This document shows positions 16,985 through 24,993 of a DNA stretch of 64,000 nucleotides, piece after piece. A program made the translations under genes and the position numbers. Position 1 is the first letter of the stretch. The number at the start of each line of letters is the position of its first letter. Below the pieces are notes generated by a model. It made no database searches and was not told the DNA's origin. It worked only from the letters and a program-made list of their open reading frames with translations. The DNA is from Methylobacterium nonmethylotrophicum (lineage in GTDB: Bacteria; Pseudomonadota; Alphaproteobacteria; Rhizobiales; Beijerinckiaceae), in NCBI RefSeq assembly GCF_004745635.1, contig NZ_SRLB01000012.1, forward strand, positions 62,001 through 126,000, given 5' to 3'.

Positions 16985-18685
16985 ATGGGCGCCCGAGTGG
17001 GTCGTCTCGCGGAGCGCCTCCTCGATCTCGGGGCGCGCAGCCACGGGGCGGCCTGCGCGCTGCTCGTCGTCCTCGCTCTCGTCTGCTTCCTGCCGGGCTT
17101 TTCCTCGCTCCAGCCGATGGACCGGGACGAGCCGCGCTTCGCCCAGGCCTCGAAGCAGATGCTCGAGACCGGCGACCTCGTCGACATCCGCTTCCAGGGC
17201 GAGGCCCGGCACAAGAAGCCGGTCGGGATCTACTGGGCCCAGAGCGCGGTCGTCGCCGCCGGCGAGGCGCTGGGCGTTCCGGGCGCCCGCACGGCGATCT
17301 GGCTCTACCGGCTTCCGTCCCTCGCCGGCGCGGTCGCCACGGTGCTGCTCGGCTACTGGGCGGCGCTCGCCTTCCTGCCGCGGCGCCAGGCTTTCCTCGC
17401 CGCCGCCCTCGTCGGCGCCTCCGTCATGCTGTCGGCCGAGGCGCGGCTCGCCAAGACCGACGCGCTGCTCACCGCCTGCGCGGTCGCCGCCATGGGGGCG
17501 CTCGCCCGCGCGTGGCTGGGGCGGGCGGGCGCGGCCCGGCTGCCGAATGCCACGGTCCTGACCTTCTGGCTCGCGGTCGCGGCCGGCATCCTGGTCAAGG
17601 GGCCGATGGTCCCGCTCTTCGCCGGGCTCGCGGCCCTCTGCCTCTCGGTCCTCGCGCGCTCCGGCGCCTGGCTGAAGGCCCTGCGGCCGGGCCTCGGCCT
17701 CGTCCTGGTGCTGATGCTGGTGGCGCCCTGGTTCGTCGCCATCACCCTCAAGAGCGGCGGCGCCTTCTACGGCGAGGCGGTCGGCCACGACATGCTCGGC
17801 AAGGTCGGCACCGCCCAGACCCAGCACTGGGCGCCGCCCGGCACCTACCTGCTGGTGATCTTCGCCACCTTCTGGCCCGCGGCGGCCTTCGCGGCGATGG
17901 CGGTCCCATTCGCCTGGGCCCGGCGCCGGGAGGACGGGATCGCCTTCCTGATCGCCTGGGTGCTGCCGTCCTGGCTGGTCTTCGAGGCGGTGCCGACCAA
18001 GCTGCCGCATTACGTGCTGCCGCTCTGCCCGGCCCTGGCGATCCTCGCCGTCACGGCGGTCGCCCGCGGGGCGGTCCACCGCGACCGGCCGGGGGCGCGG
18101 CTCGTGGCGCTCCTGGTGCCGTTCATCCCGGCCGGCCTCACCGTCGGCCTCTGCGTCGCCGCCTGGCGGCTCGACGGGGTGATCCCGTGGGCGGGGCTGC
18201 CGCTGCTCCTCGCCGCCACCGCGGTGGCGGTCCTGGCCTGGCGCGCCTTCGTGGACGGCTTGCCGGAGCGGGCGCTCGCGGTCGCGGTGCTCTCCGGCGC
18301 GCTGCTGGGGCCCGCGGTGTTCGGGCTCACCCAGCCGGCGCTCGCCGCCCTCAAGGTCTCGCCGCGGCTTGCGGCCTTGCGCGACGCGCTGCCCTGCCCG
18401 GGGCCGAAGGTCGCGACCCTCGGCTACCGCGAGCCGAGCCTGGTCTTCCTGATCGGCACCGACCTCGCGATGCTCGATTCCGCCGAGGAGGCCGCCTCCT
18501 TCCTCGGCCGGGGCGGCTGCCGCCTCGTCTATGTCGAGGACCGCTACGCCCCGGCCTTCGCGGCGGCGACGGCCGCCGGCGCGACGGCCGCCGGCGCGGC
18601 GCCACGGCCCGCCGGCCGGGTGACGGGCTTCAACATCAACGGCGGCAAGCCGGTCGGCCTGTCGGCTTACGCGGTGACGCCGTGA
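16985..18685 (+). CDS. ArnT-like glycosyltransferase family 39 membrane protein
   Basis: A 566-residue polytopic membrane glycosyltransferase of the ArnT/PMT (GT39/GT83) type, which transfers a sugar from a polyprenyl-phosphate donor on the periplasmic side. The hallmark MDRDEPRFAQASKQML segment, with the catalytic acidic pair, follows the first membrane helix, and the first periplasmic loop contains RHKKPVGIYW. About ten or more hydrophobic segments follow. ATG 16985 is preferred; TTG 16940 would add 15 residues. Its TGA overlaps a GTG that can start the GT2 gene, so gene order (GT39, GT2, LAB_N protein) implies one operon for glycolipid or lipid A decoration. Confidence 0.85.
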   Translation: MGARVGRLAERLLDLGARSHGAACALLVVLALVCFLPGFSSLQPMDRDEPRFAQASKQMLETGDLVDIRFQGEARHKKPVGIYWAQSAVVAAGEALGVPGARTAIWLYRLPSLAGAVATVLLGYWAALAFLPRRQAFLAAALVGASVMLSAEARLAKTDALLTACAVAAMGALARAWLGRAGAARLPNATVLTFWLAVAAGILVKGPMVPLFAGLAALCLSVLARSGAWLKALRPGLGLVLVLMLVAPWFVAITLKSGGAFYGEAVGHDMLGKVGTAQTQHWAPPGTYLLVIFATFWPAAAFAAMAVPFAWARRREDGIAFLIAWVLPSWLVFEAVPTKLPHYVLPLCPALAILAVTAVARGAVHRDRPGARLVALLVPFIPAGLTVGLCVAAWRLDGVIPWAGLPLLLAATAVAVLAWRAFVDGLPERALAVAVLSGALLGPAVFGLTQPALAALKVSPRLAALRDALPCPGPKVATLGYREPSLVFLIGTDLAMLDSAEEAASFLGRGGCRLVYVEDRYAPAFAAATAAGATAAGAAPRPAGRVTGFNINGGKPVGLSAYAVTP

Positions 18686-18714
18686 TTCGAGATCCGCACG
18701 AGAACGCCCACGCC

Positions 18715-19473
18715 ATGCCGGACGAGACCAGGGCGGAATCCGGGGCGGTCCGCCTCAGCGTCGTGGTGCCGGTGAAGAACGAGGCCGGCAACATCGCCCC
18801 CCTCGTCGCCGAGATCGCGGCGGCCTGCGCGCCCCTGCGCCCGTTCGAGATTCTCTACGTCGACGACGGCTCGACCGACGCCACCCCGGCGGCGCTCGCG
18901 GCCGCGCGGGCCCGGCACCCGGAATTGCGGGTGCTGCGCCACCGCCAGAGCTGCGGCCAGAGCGCGGCGGTGCGCACCGGCGTTCTGGCGGCGCGCGGCG
19001 AGCTGGTCGCCACCCTCGACGGCGACGGCCAGAACGACCCGGCCTTCATCCCGGCGCTGGCGGCGGCCCTCGCGGCGGCGGGGCCGGGGGCGGGGCTGGC
19101 GCAGGGCCAGCGGGTCGGCCGCAAGGACGGGCGGCGGAAGATGATCCAGTCGCGCATCGCCAACGGGGTGCGCGGGCGCATCCTCAAGGACGCCACCCGG
19201 GACACCGGCTGCGGCCTCAAGGTGTTTCGCCGGGCGGTGTACCTGCGCCTGCCCTATTTCGACGCGCTCCACCGCTTCATGCCGGCCCTCGTCGCCCGCG
19301 AGGGCTTTTCCGTCGTCCACGCCGACGTGATCGACCGGCCGCGGCTCACCGGCCGGTCGAATTACGGCCTGTTCGACCGGCTCTGGGTCGGCATCCTCGA
19401 CCTCGCCGGGGTGTGGTGGCTGATCCGCCGCCGGCGCCGGGTCCCGGAGGTCGTGACGGCGGAGACGGAGTAG
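18715..19473 (+). CDS. GT2 family glycosyltransferase (polyprenyl-phosphate sugar synthase type)
   Basis: A 252-residue cytoplasmic GT-A glycosyltransferase similar to ArnC/DPM1. It shows RLSVVVPVKNEAGNIAPLV, the DDGSTD nucleotide-site motif near residue 49, the DGDGQND segment near 103 and the RSNYG segment near the C-terminus. There are no clear C-terminal membrane helices, unlike ArnC. It probably loads a sugar onto undecaprenyl phosphate for the upstream GT39 enzyme. ATG 18715 is used; GTG 18682, overlapping the upstream stop, would add 11 residues and couple translation. The LAB_N gene follows after 4 bp. Confidence 0.88.
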   Translation: MPDETRAESGAVRLSVVVPVKNEAGNIAPLVAEIAAACAPLRPFEILYVDDGSTDATPAALAAARARHPELRVLRHRQSCGQSAAVRTGVLAARGELVATLDGDGQNDPAFIPALAAALAAAGPGAGLAQGQRVGRKDGRRKMIQSRIANGVRGRILKDATRDTGCGLKVFRRAVYLRLPYFDALHRFMPALVAREGFSVVHADVIDRPRLTGRSNYGLFDRLWVGILDLAGVWWLIRRRRRVPEVVTAETE

Positions 19474-19477
19474 CCCG

Positions 19478-19804
19478 ATGGTCGCGGACATCATGCACGG
19501 GCTCGGCGCCTATTTCTGGTCGCTGTTCACCGGCCCGCTCGACCTCGTGCTGCTGGTCGGCCTCGTCGGCCAGGGGCTGTTCACCGCCCGCTTCCTCGTG
19601 CAGTGGATCGCCAGCGAGAAGGCGGGGCGCAGCGTGATCCCGCTCTCGTTCTGGTTCCTGTCCCTCGGCGGCTCGGCGGTGCTGCTCGGCTACGCGCTCT
19701 ACCGGCGCGACCCGGTCTTCATCCTCGGCCAGAGCCTCGGCACGGTGATCTACCTGCGCAACCTCGCCCTCGTGTTCCGCGAGCGGCGCGCGGCCGGCAA
19801 GTAG
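19478..19804 (+). CDS. Lipid A biosynthesis N-terminal (LAB_N) domain membrane protein
   Basis: A 108-residue protein with three predicted membrane helices and the LAB_N signature: GLVGQGLFTARFLVQWIASEKAGRSVIPLSFWFLSLGGS, then YALYRRDPVFILGQSLGTVIYLRNL. The domain was named from the N-terminus of some LpxB proteins but is often a stand-alone gene next to ArnC/ArnT-like glycosyltransferases, where a lipid-linked sugar flippase role has been suggested. Placement 4 bp after the GT2 gene supports a shared pathway. It is convergent with the small secreted-protein gene at 19818, with only 13 bp between stops. Confidence 0.88.
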   Translation: MVADIMHGLGAYFWSLFTGPLDLVLLVGLVGQGLFTARFLVQWIASEKAGRSVIPLSFWFLSLGGSAVLLGYALYRRDPVFILGQSLGTVIYLRNLALVFRERRAAGK

Positions 19805-19817
19805 GCCGGCAAATCGG

Positions 19818-20126
19818 TCAGAACAGCCCGGCGCCGATCCCGGGCTCGCGCCGCGGCGGGTAGCCGTAGGGGCCGGTCGAGACGCCGTAATAGGGCAGCA
19901 CCGGCGCGTAGCCGAAGCCGAGGAGCGGGCGGGGCGGGGGCCCGGCCAGGATCACCTCCGCCTCGAGCGCGACGGCCGGCGGCGGGGGAGGCGGCGGTGC
20001 CCAGCCGGCCGAGACGCCGGCCCCGCCGCGCACCGCGATGCCTGGCGGCATGTCGGCGGCCACGGCCGGCGCGGCGGCGAGGGCAGCCAGCACGGGCAGC
20101 CAGGCCGGCAGGAGGCGGAGCGTCAT
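19818..20126 (-). CDS. Small proline-rich secreted protein, unknown function
   Basis: A 102-residue protein with an N-terminal signal peptide (MTLRLLPAWLPVLAALAAAPAVAADM, likely cleaved after AVA). The mature part is rich in Pro, Gly and Tyr (PPPPPPPAVAL, PPPRPLLGFGYAPVLPYYGVSTGPYGYPP), suggesting a disordered envelope or periplasmic protein. I do not recognise a family. It is divergent from the flavin-binding protein gene at 20254, with 127 bp between starts. Confidence 0.6.
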   Translation of the reverse strand: MTLRLLPAWLPVLAALAAAPAVAADMPPGIAVRGGAGVSAGWAPPPPPPPAVALEAEVILAGPPPRPLLGFGYAPVLPYYGVSTGPYGYPPRREPGIGAGLF

Positions 20127-20253
20127 GGGGGCAGAACCTCGGGGCGGATCGTCACACTGACAAGCTTTGCCGGGGCATCCCGGTTCCCCGCATCCTGACC
20201 TAGATTGGTGAACGAACCGGAGGCCGCGCGGCCTCCGGACCGGCGGACCGCCC

Positions 20254-20847
20254 ATGACCGAGCTGCCTGCGTTCTACGACGACCTCGAGGGCTGCCTCGC
20301 CGAGGCCTGGCGCCGGCTGGAGGAGGGCGCCGCCCACCAGAGCGGCTTCCACGCCCCGGCGCTGGCCACGATCGGCCGCGACGGCGCCCCGCGCCTGCGC
20401 ACGGTGGTGCTGCGCGGGGTCGACCGGGCCGCCCGCACCCTGCGGGTCCATTGCGACGCCCGCTCCGACAAGGCGGCCGAGATCGCCGCCGATCCCCGGG
20501 TGGCGCTCCACGCCTACGACGCGAAGGCCAAGCTCCAGGTCCGGATCGAGGGCGCGGCCCGCCTGCACGGCCAGGACGCGGTGGCCCGCGCCGCCTGGAC
20601 CGCGTCGCGGCCGATGAGCCGGATCTGCTACGGCACCATCCCCGGTCCCGGCACGCCCCTGCCGGCCGGCGGCGCCTACGCGCTGCCGCAGGACGAGGCG
20701 GCGGCGGAGGCGGGCTTCTCGGAGTTTCGCGTCGTCGTCCTGACGGCGGCCCGGCTCGAGTTCCTGTATCTCGCCCGCCAGGGTCACCGGCGGGCCTCGT
20801 TCACCTGGGACGGGGCGGGGGCCTCAGCGACGTGGCTGGCCCCTTGA
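20254..20847 (+). CDS. Pyridoxamine 5'-phosphate oxidase-fold FMN-binding protein
   Basis: A 197-residue split-beta-barrel flavoprotein of the PNPOx-like (Alr4036-type) family. It contains the FMN-binding stretch PRLRTVVLRGVDRAARTLRVHCDARSDKAAEIAADPRVALHAYD, then the SRICYGTIPGPGTPLP segment and the C-terminal EFLYLARQGHRRASFTW. Lengths and motifs resemble the family rather than true PdxH, so the substrate (a pyridoxine vitamer, F420 or haem-related compound) is not assigned. It appears monocistronic. Confidence 0.82.
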   Translation: MTELPAFYDDLEGCLAEAWRRLEEGAAHQSGFHAPALATIGRDGAPRLRTVVLRGVDRAARTLRVHCDARSDKAAEIAADPRVALHAYDAKAKLQVRIEGAARLHGQDAVARAAWTASRPMSRICYGTIPGPGTPLPAGGAYALPQDEAAAEAGFSEFRVVVLTAARLEFLYLARQGHRRASFTWDGAGASATWLAP

Positions 20848-20986
20848 CGCGCTCGCCCGCCACGCGTCGCGGCCTCAACGCCGGCCGGCGCTCCGGCACG
20901 ACGAGCCAGTTCGGCAACGCCGGCAGCACGTTGGCGGCCGAGCCGTTCCAGCGCGCGGCCAGGGTCTGGCGGCTCTGCGCGTCCAT
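20801..20986 (-). pseudogene. Possible coding remnant overlapping the flavoprotein gene end
   Basis: The minus-strand reading from ATG 20986 gives 61 residues starting MDAQSRQTLAARWNGSAANVLPALPNW. The same frame reads plausibly upstream (DPADPGKLLELKIREMDAQ) but hits a stop without a good start. The sequence is not low-complexity and does not look like a simple shadow in its first 40 residues, yet its end overlaps the flavoprotein gene. It may be the tail of a decayed gene. No family recognised. Confidence 0.2.
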
Positions 20987-21111
20987 CTCGCGGATCTTCA
21001 GCTCCAGGAGCTTTCCTGGATCGGCAGGGTCTGCATCTGCGCCTGTGCCGGAGACGGTGCCGGATGGAGCTCAGACCGTTCCGCTGCCAGCACCAAGCTC
21101 AACGCTTTAGA

Positions 21112-21194
21112 CTGAAGCGTGTCACCCTCACGCGGGCCGCAGGCCCGTGCGGGATCTTCGATCGCCACGACCCCTCTCCCATATGGGAGAGGGG
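21112..21194. repeat. Palindromic repeat between convergent genes (same family as 6201-6370)
   Basis: Hairpin CCCCTCTCCC-ATAT-GGGAGAGGGG at 21171-21194 has the same stem as the copies at 6208 and 6347. The 21-bp string at 21112-21132 is the exact reverse complement of 6252-6272, and GATCTTCGATCGCCA at 21153-21167 is the reverse complement of part of the module at 4935 and 6234. It lies in the 384-bp gap between the convergent flavoprotein and cystathionine beta-lyase genes, so it probably acts as a bidirectional terminator. Confidence 0.7.
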
Positions 21195-21231
21195 AGGCGC
21201 GCTTTACTGTTCACGGATCAATCAAGATACC

Positions 21232-22419
21232 TCAGCTCGCCGCCCGCAGCCGCGCGAACCCCGCCTCGAGGTCCCGCGTCAGGTCGTCGAGATCCTCCAG
21301 CCCGACCTGGAACCGCAGGCCCGGCCCGCCCGGGGCCCAGGGGGTGGCGGTGCGGTAGGGCGCGCAGTTGAACGGGATCACCAGGCTCTCGAAGCCGCCC
21401 CAGGAGAAGCCCATCCCGAACAGCTCCAGCCCGTCGAGCATCGCCGCCACCGCGGGTTCGGGGCAGGGCTTGAGGATGATCGAGAACAGGCCCGAGGATC
21501 CCAGGAAGTCGCGGGCCCAGATCGCGTGGCCGGGATCCTCCGGCAGGGCCGGGTGGAGCACCCGGGCGACCTCCGGCCGGCCCTGGAACCAGCGGGCGAG
21601 CGTGAGCGCCTGCTCGCCGTGCTCGCGCAGGCGCAAGGGCAGGGTGCGCAGGCCGCGCAGCGCCAGGAAGACGTCCTCGGCGCCGGCACACATCGCGAAC
21701 TGGTCGAAGGTCCGCCGCAGGGCCGGCCAGTATTTGGCATTGGCCGAGGTCAGGCCGAGCAGCAGGTCGGAGCCGCCCGACAGGTACTTGGTGCCGGCCT
21801 CGATGGCGATGTCGACGCCGCGCGCGTGGGGCGGGAAGAGGAGCGGCGTCGCCCAGGTATTGTCCATCAGCACGCAGGCGCCGCGGGCGTGGGCGACCTC
21901 GGCGATGGCCGGGATGTCCTGCATCTCGAAGCTCTGCGAGCCCGGCGCCTCGGTGAGCACCGCGGTCGTGTTGTCGCGCATCAGCTCCGCGATGCCGGCG
22001 CCGATGGTGGGCTCGTAATAGGTGGTCTCGACCCCGAAGCGCTTGAGGAATCCGTCGCAGAAGACCCGGGTCGGGCGGTAGGCGGAATCGGTCACCAGCA
22101 GGTGGTCACCGGCCTTGAGGCAGGAGAGCAGCCCGACCGTGACGGCGGCGAGGCCGGACGGGGTCAGCACCGTGCCGGCAGCCCCCGCCAGCTCGGTCCA
22201 GGCGCTCTCGAGGGCGCGGATCGTCGGCGTGCCGGCGGTGCCGTAGGTGTATTCCGCCCGCCGGTTCTGGAGCGCGTCGTAGCTCTCGAACAGCACGGTC
22301 GAGCCGCGATAGATCGGGGTGTTGACGAAGCCGTGCTGCTGCGACGGGTCGCGGCCGGCATGGACCAGGCGGGTGCGGGTGCCGAGGCGGCTCTTGTCGC
22401 GGGGCGGGGTGATGCTCAT
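21232..22419 (-). CDS. metC: Cystathionine beta-lyase (PLP-dependent, Cys/Met metabolism family)
   Basis: A 395-residue fold-type I PLP enzyme, cytoplasmic, predicted to cleave cystathionine to homocysteine, pyruvate and ammonia. Motifs seen are the YTYGTAGTPTIRALE region near residue 58, the cofactor aspartate in ACVLMDNTWATP near 180, the Schiff-base lysine in IEAGTKYLSGGSD near 205, and the C-terminal GFSWGGFESLVIPF. The sequence is closest in style to MetC rather than gamma-synthase (MetB/MetZ), though these are hard to separate by eye. The ATG at 22419 is divergent from aapJ; transcription ends at the palindromic repeat. Confidence 0.88.
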   Translation of the reverse strand: MSITPPRDKSRLGTRTRLVHAGRDPSQQHGFVNTPIYRGSTVLFESYDALQNRRAEYTYGTAGTPTIRALESAWTELAGAAGTVLTPSGLAAVTVGLLSCLKAGDHLLVTDSAYRPTRVFCDGFLKRFGVETTYYEPTIGAGIAELMRDNTTAVLTEAPGSQSFEMQDIPAIAEVAHARGACVLMDNTWATPLLFPPHARGVDIAIEAGTKYLSGGSDLLLGLTSANAKYWPALRRTFDQFAMCAGAEDVFLALRGLRTLPLRLREHGEQALTLARWFQGRPEVARVLHPALPEDPGHAIWARDFLGSSGLFSIILKPCPEPAVAAMLDGLELFGMGFSWGGFESLVIPFNCAPYRTATPWAPGGPGLRFQVGLEDLDDLTRDLEAGFARLRAAS

Positions 22420-22592
22420 CGGGCCTCTGGCGTGCCAGGATCGTGAAGGATGCCGGGGCGACCACATCCCGGCCCGCCCGGCGCCGTCAAGCCTCAAGCC
22501 GCGACACCGTTGCATCGGCCACAACCCCGGCGCTGCCCCGCCTACGCTGTTCGTCTACAGAGCCAACCCCTTGACCGGGCAATCCGCTTCGC

Positions 22593-22610
22593 TTGGAATG
22601 CCTCTTGCTT
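22593..22610 (+). promoter_or_regulatory. Candidate sigma-54 promoter of the aapJQMP operon
   Basis: TTGGAATGCCTCTTGCTT contains GG at 22595-22596 and GC at 22607-22608 with exactly 10 bp between, the -24/-12 arrangement of RpoN promoters, and a good TTGCT -12 part. A transcript would start near 22620, about 60 nt before the aapJ ATG. Nitrogen control of an amino-acid transporter is a usual use of RpoN, but no NtrC site was identified. Confidence 0.5.
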
Positions 22611-22680
22611 AGGCAGCATCTGTGCTTGGACAAACGGGCAGCGGCCGAGGGCCGCAACCGGAACGGGAGACGCATACCGC

Positions 22681-23703
22681 ATGAAGACGATCGTCGCGGC
22701 CCTGGCCTTCGGGCTCGGTGCCACCCTGCTGGCGGGCGCCGCCCAGGCGCAAGGGACGCTGAACAGCATCAAGCAGAAGGGCTACCTCTCCTGCGGCTCG
22801 AATCCGGGCCTGGCCGGCTTCGGCGTGCCGGACGCGCAGGGACGCTGGACCGGTCTCGACGTCGATTTCTGCCGGGCGCTGGCCGCGGCGATCTTCAACG
22901 ACGTCACCAAGGTCCGCTTCATCCCGCTTTCGGCCAAGGACCGCTTCACGGCGCTCCAGTCGGGCGAGGTCGACATCCTGTCGCGCAACACCACCTGGTC
23001 GATGTCGCGCGACACCACGCTCGGCCTCGACTTCCCGGCCGTCAACTTCTACGACGGCCAGGGCTTCATGGTGAAGAAGAAGCTCGGCGTCACCTCGGCC
23101 AAGCAGCTCGACGGCGCCTCGGTCTGCACCCAGCAGGGCACCACGACCGAGCTGAACCTGGCCGACTACTTCCGGGCCAACAAGCTCAAGTACGAGGTCG
23201 TGGCCTTCGCCAGCGCCGACGAGACCTTCAAGGCCTACGATTCCGGCCGCTGCGACGCCTTCACCACCGATGCCTCAGGCCTCTATGCCGAGCGCCTGCG
23301 CGCCTCGGCGCCGGACGACAACATCGTGCTCCCCGAGATCATCTCGAAGGAGCCGCTCGGCCCGGCGGTCCGCCAGGGCGACGCCCAATGGGCGGACATC
23401 GTCCGCTGGACCCACTACGCGATGCTCAACGCCGAGGAGGCCGGCATCACGCAGGCCAATGTCGACCAGATGGTGAAGTCGTCCGACAACCCTGACGTCA
23501 AGCGCATCCTCGGCACCGAGGGCAAGTACGGCGCCGATCTCGGCCTGACCAACGACTGGGCGTACCGGATCATCAAGCTCGTGGGCAACTACGCCGAGGT
23601 GTTCGAGAGGAACGTCGGCCAGGGCTCGCCGCTGAAGATCCAGCGCGGCGTCAACGCCCTGTGGTCGAAGGGCGGCCTGCAATACGGCCCACCGATCCGC
23701 TGA
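22681..23703 (+). CDS. aapJ: General L-amino acid ABC transporter, periplasmic binding protein
   Basis: A 340-residue periplasmic amino-acid-binding protein of the AapJ type. It has a signal peptide (MKTIVAALAFGLGATLLAGAAQAQG), then TLNSIKQKGYLSCGSNPGLAGFGVPDAQGRWTGLDVDFCRALAAAIF, typical of the polar amino-acid family, with the RNTTWSMSRDTTLGLDF segment characteristic of AapJ/BztA proteins. It is the first gene of a four-gene operon (J, Q, M, P). A strong hairpin follows before aapQ, the usual device for higher expression of the binding protein than of the permeases. A sigma-54-like promoter lies upstream. Confidence 0.93.
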   Translation: MKTIVAALAFGLGATLLAGAAQAQGTLNSIKQKGYLSCGSNPGLAGFGVPDAQGRWTGLDVDFCRALAAAIFNDVTKVRFIPLSAKDRFTALQSGEVDILSRNTTWSMSRDTTLGLDFPAVNFYDGQGFMVKKKLGVTSAKQLDGASVCTQQGTTTELNLADYFRANKLKYEVVAFASADETFKAYDSGRCDAFTTDASGLYAERLRASAPDDNIVLPEIISKEPLGPAVRQGDAQWADIVRWTHYAMLNAEEAGITQANVDQMVKSSDNPDVKRILGTEGKYGADLGLTNDWAYRIIKLVGNYAEVFERNVGQGSPLKIQRGVNALWSKGGLQYGPPIR

Positions 23704-23717
23704 TCTCCTGACGACGC

Positions 23718-23742
23718 GGCGCCCGGGGATGCCCCGGGCGCC
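23718..23742 (+). terminator. Inter-cistronic hairpin between aapJ and aapQ
   Basis: A perfect 11-bp stem (GGCGCCCGGGG / CCCCGGGCGCC) with a three-base loop that happens to be ATG (23729-23731). No T-run follows. The position right after aapJ suggests mRNA stabilisation or partial termination, setting the ratio of binding protein to permease. The hidden ATG argues against 23729 as the aapQ start. Confidence 0.65.
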
Positions 23743-23773
23743 GTCCCTCCACCACAGACGCGAGCAGCCCCCC

Positions 23774-24985
23774 TTGCCGACGCAGCTTCCGGCCGACGCG
23801 CCCTCCGGCCCGCCCCGGGTCTCGCCCCTCTACGATCCCCGCATCCGCGGGGCGGCCTACCAGATCCTGCTGCTGCTGGCGGTGGGGGTGGTGGCCTGGA
23901 TCGCGATCGGCAACGCCGCCGAGAACCTGCGCAACGCCCGCGTCGCCTCGGGCTTCGGCTTCCTCGGCAACACCGCAGGCTTCGACGTCAACCAGACGGT
24001 GATCCCCTTCGCCGCCGCGACCTCGACCTACGGCACCGCCTTTCTGGTCGGGCTCACCAACACCCTGATGGTCGCGGTGATCGGCATCGTGCTGGCGACG
24101 ATCCTGGGCTTCACGGTCGGCGTGGCGCGGCTGTCGCCGAACTGGATCGTGCGCACCCTCGCCACCGTCTACGTCGAGGTGCTGCGCAACATCCCGCTGC
24201 TGCTGCAATTGCTGTTCTGGTACGTGGCGGTGCTGGCGAGCCTGCCGGCGGCGCGCGATTCCTACGCGCTCGGCACCTCCGTCTTCCTCAACCAGCGCGG
24301 CCTGTACCTGCCGAAGCCCCTCCTCGCGGCGGATGCCTGGGCGCTGCCGCTCGCCCTCGTCATCGGCATCGTCGGGACCCTCGCGTTCCGCGCCCACGCC
24401 AGGCGCGAGCAGGCCAGGACCGGCCGGCGCCTGCCGGTTCTCGCCGTCGGTCTCGCCCTCATCCTCGGCCTGCCGCTCCTCGCCTACGGGGTGCTGGCGC
24501 TCATCGGCATCGCCCCGGTCGCGCTCGACTTCCCCGTCAAGGGCACGTTCAACCTGCGCGGCGGGATGCAGCTCTATCCGGAATTCGTCGCGCTGGTGGT
24601 CGGGCTCACCGTCTACACCGCCGCCTTCATCGCCGAGGTGGTGCGGGCCGGCATCCAGGCGGTCAACAAGGGCCAGACCGAGGCGGCCCGGGCGCTCGGC
24701 CTGCAGCCCGGCCCGACGATGCGGCTGGTGGTGATCCCGCAGGCGATGCGGGTGATCGTGCCGCCGCTGACCAGCCAGTACCTCAACCTGACCAAGAACT
24801 CGTCGCTCGCCGTGGCCATCGGCTACCCGGACCTGGTCCAGGTCTTCATGGGCACGGTGCTGAACCAGACCGGCCAGGCGGTCGAGGTGGTGGCGATCAC
24901 CATGGCGGTCTACCTGACCATCAGCCTCGTCACGGCCTTCGCGATGAACCTCTACAACCGGCGCGTCGCGCTGATCGAGCGGTGA
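23774..24985 (+). CDS. aapQ: General L-amino acid ABC transporter, permease subunit 1
   Basis: A 403-residue inner-membrane permease of the AapQ/BztB type, larger than ordinary amino-acid permeases. It has about eight hydrophobic segments, with the binding-protein-dependent permease motif EAARALGLQPGPTMRLVVIPQAMRVIVPPLTSQYLNLTKNSSLAVAIGYPDL at about residues 300-350. I use TTG 23774 (MPTQLPADAPSG) because the upstream in-frame ATG at 23729 lies in the loop of a stable hairpin; this start is not certain. The stop overlaps a possible GTG start for aapM. Confidence 0.9.
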   Translation: MPTQLPADAPSGPPRVSPLYDPRIRGAAYQILLLLAVGVVAWIAIGNAAENLRNARVASGFGFLGNTAGFDVNQTVIPFAAATSTYGTAFLVGLTNTLMVAVIGIVLATILGFTVGVARLSPNWIVRTLATVYVEVLRNIPLLLQLLFWYVAVLASLPAARDSYALGTSVFLNQRGLYLPKPLLAADAWALPLALVIGIVGTLAFRAHARREQARTGRRLPVLAVGLALILGLPLLAYGVLALIGIAPVALDFPVKGTFNLRGGMQLYPEFVALVVGLTVYTAAFIAEVVRAGIQAVNKGQTEAARALGLQPGPTMRLVVIPQAMRVIVPPLTSQYLNLTKNSSLAVAIGYPDLVQVFMGTVLNQTGQAVEVVAITMAVYLTISLVTAFAMNLYNRRVALIER

Positions 24986-24993
24986 GGCCCGAG

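Noticed and set aside
23729..23773. ATG 23729 as the aapQ start
   Set aside because: It sits in the three-base loop of a perfect 11-bp hairpin and would be inaccessible; TTG 23774 gives the usual AapQ length.
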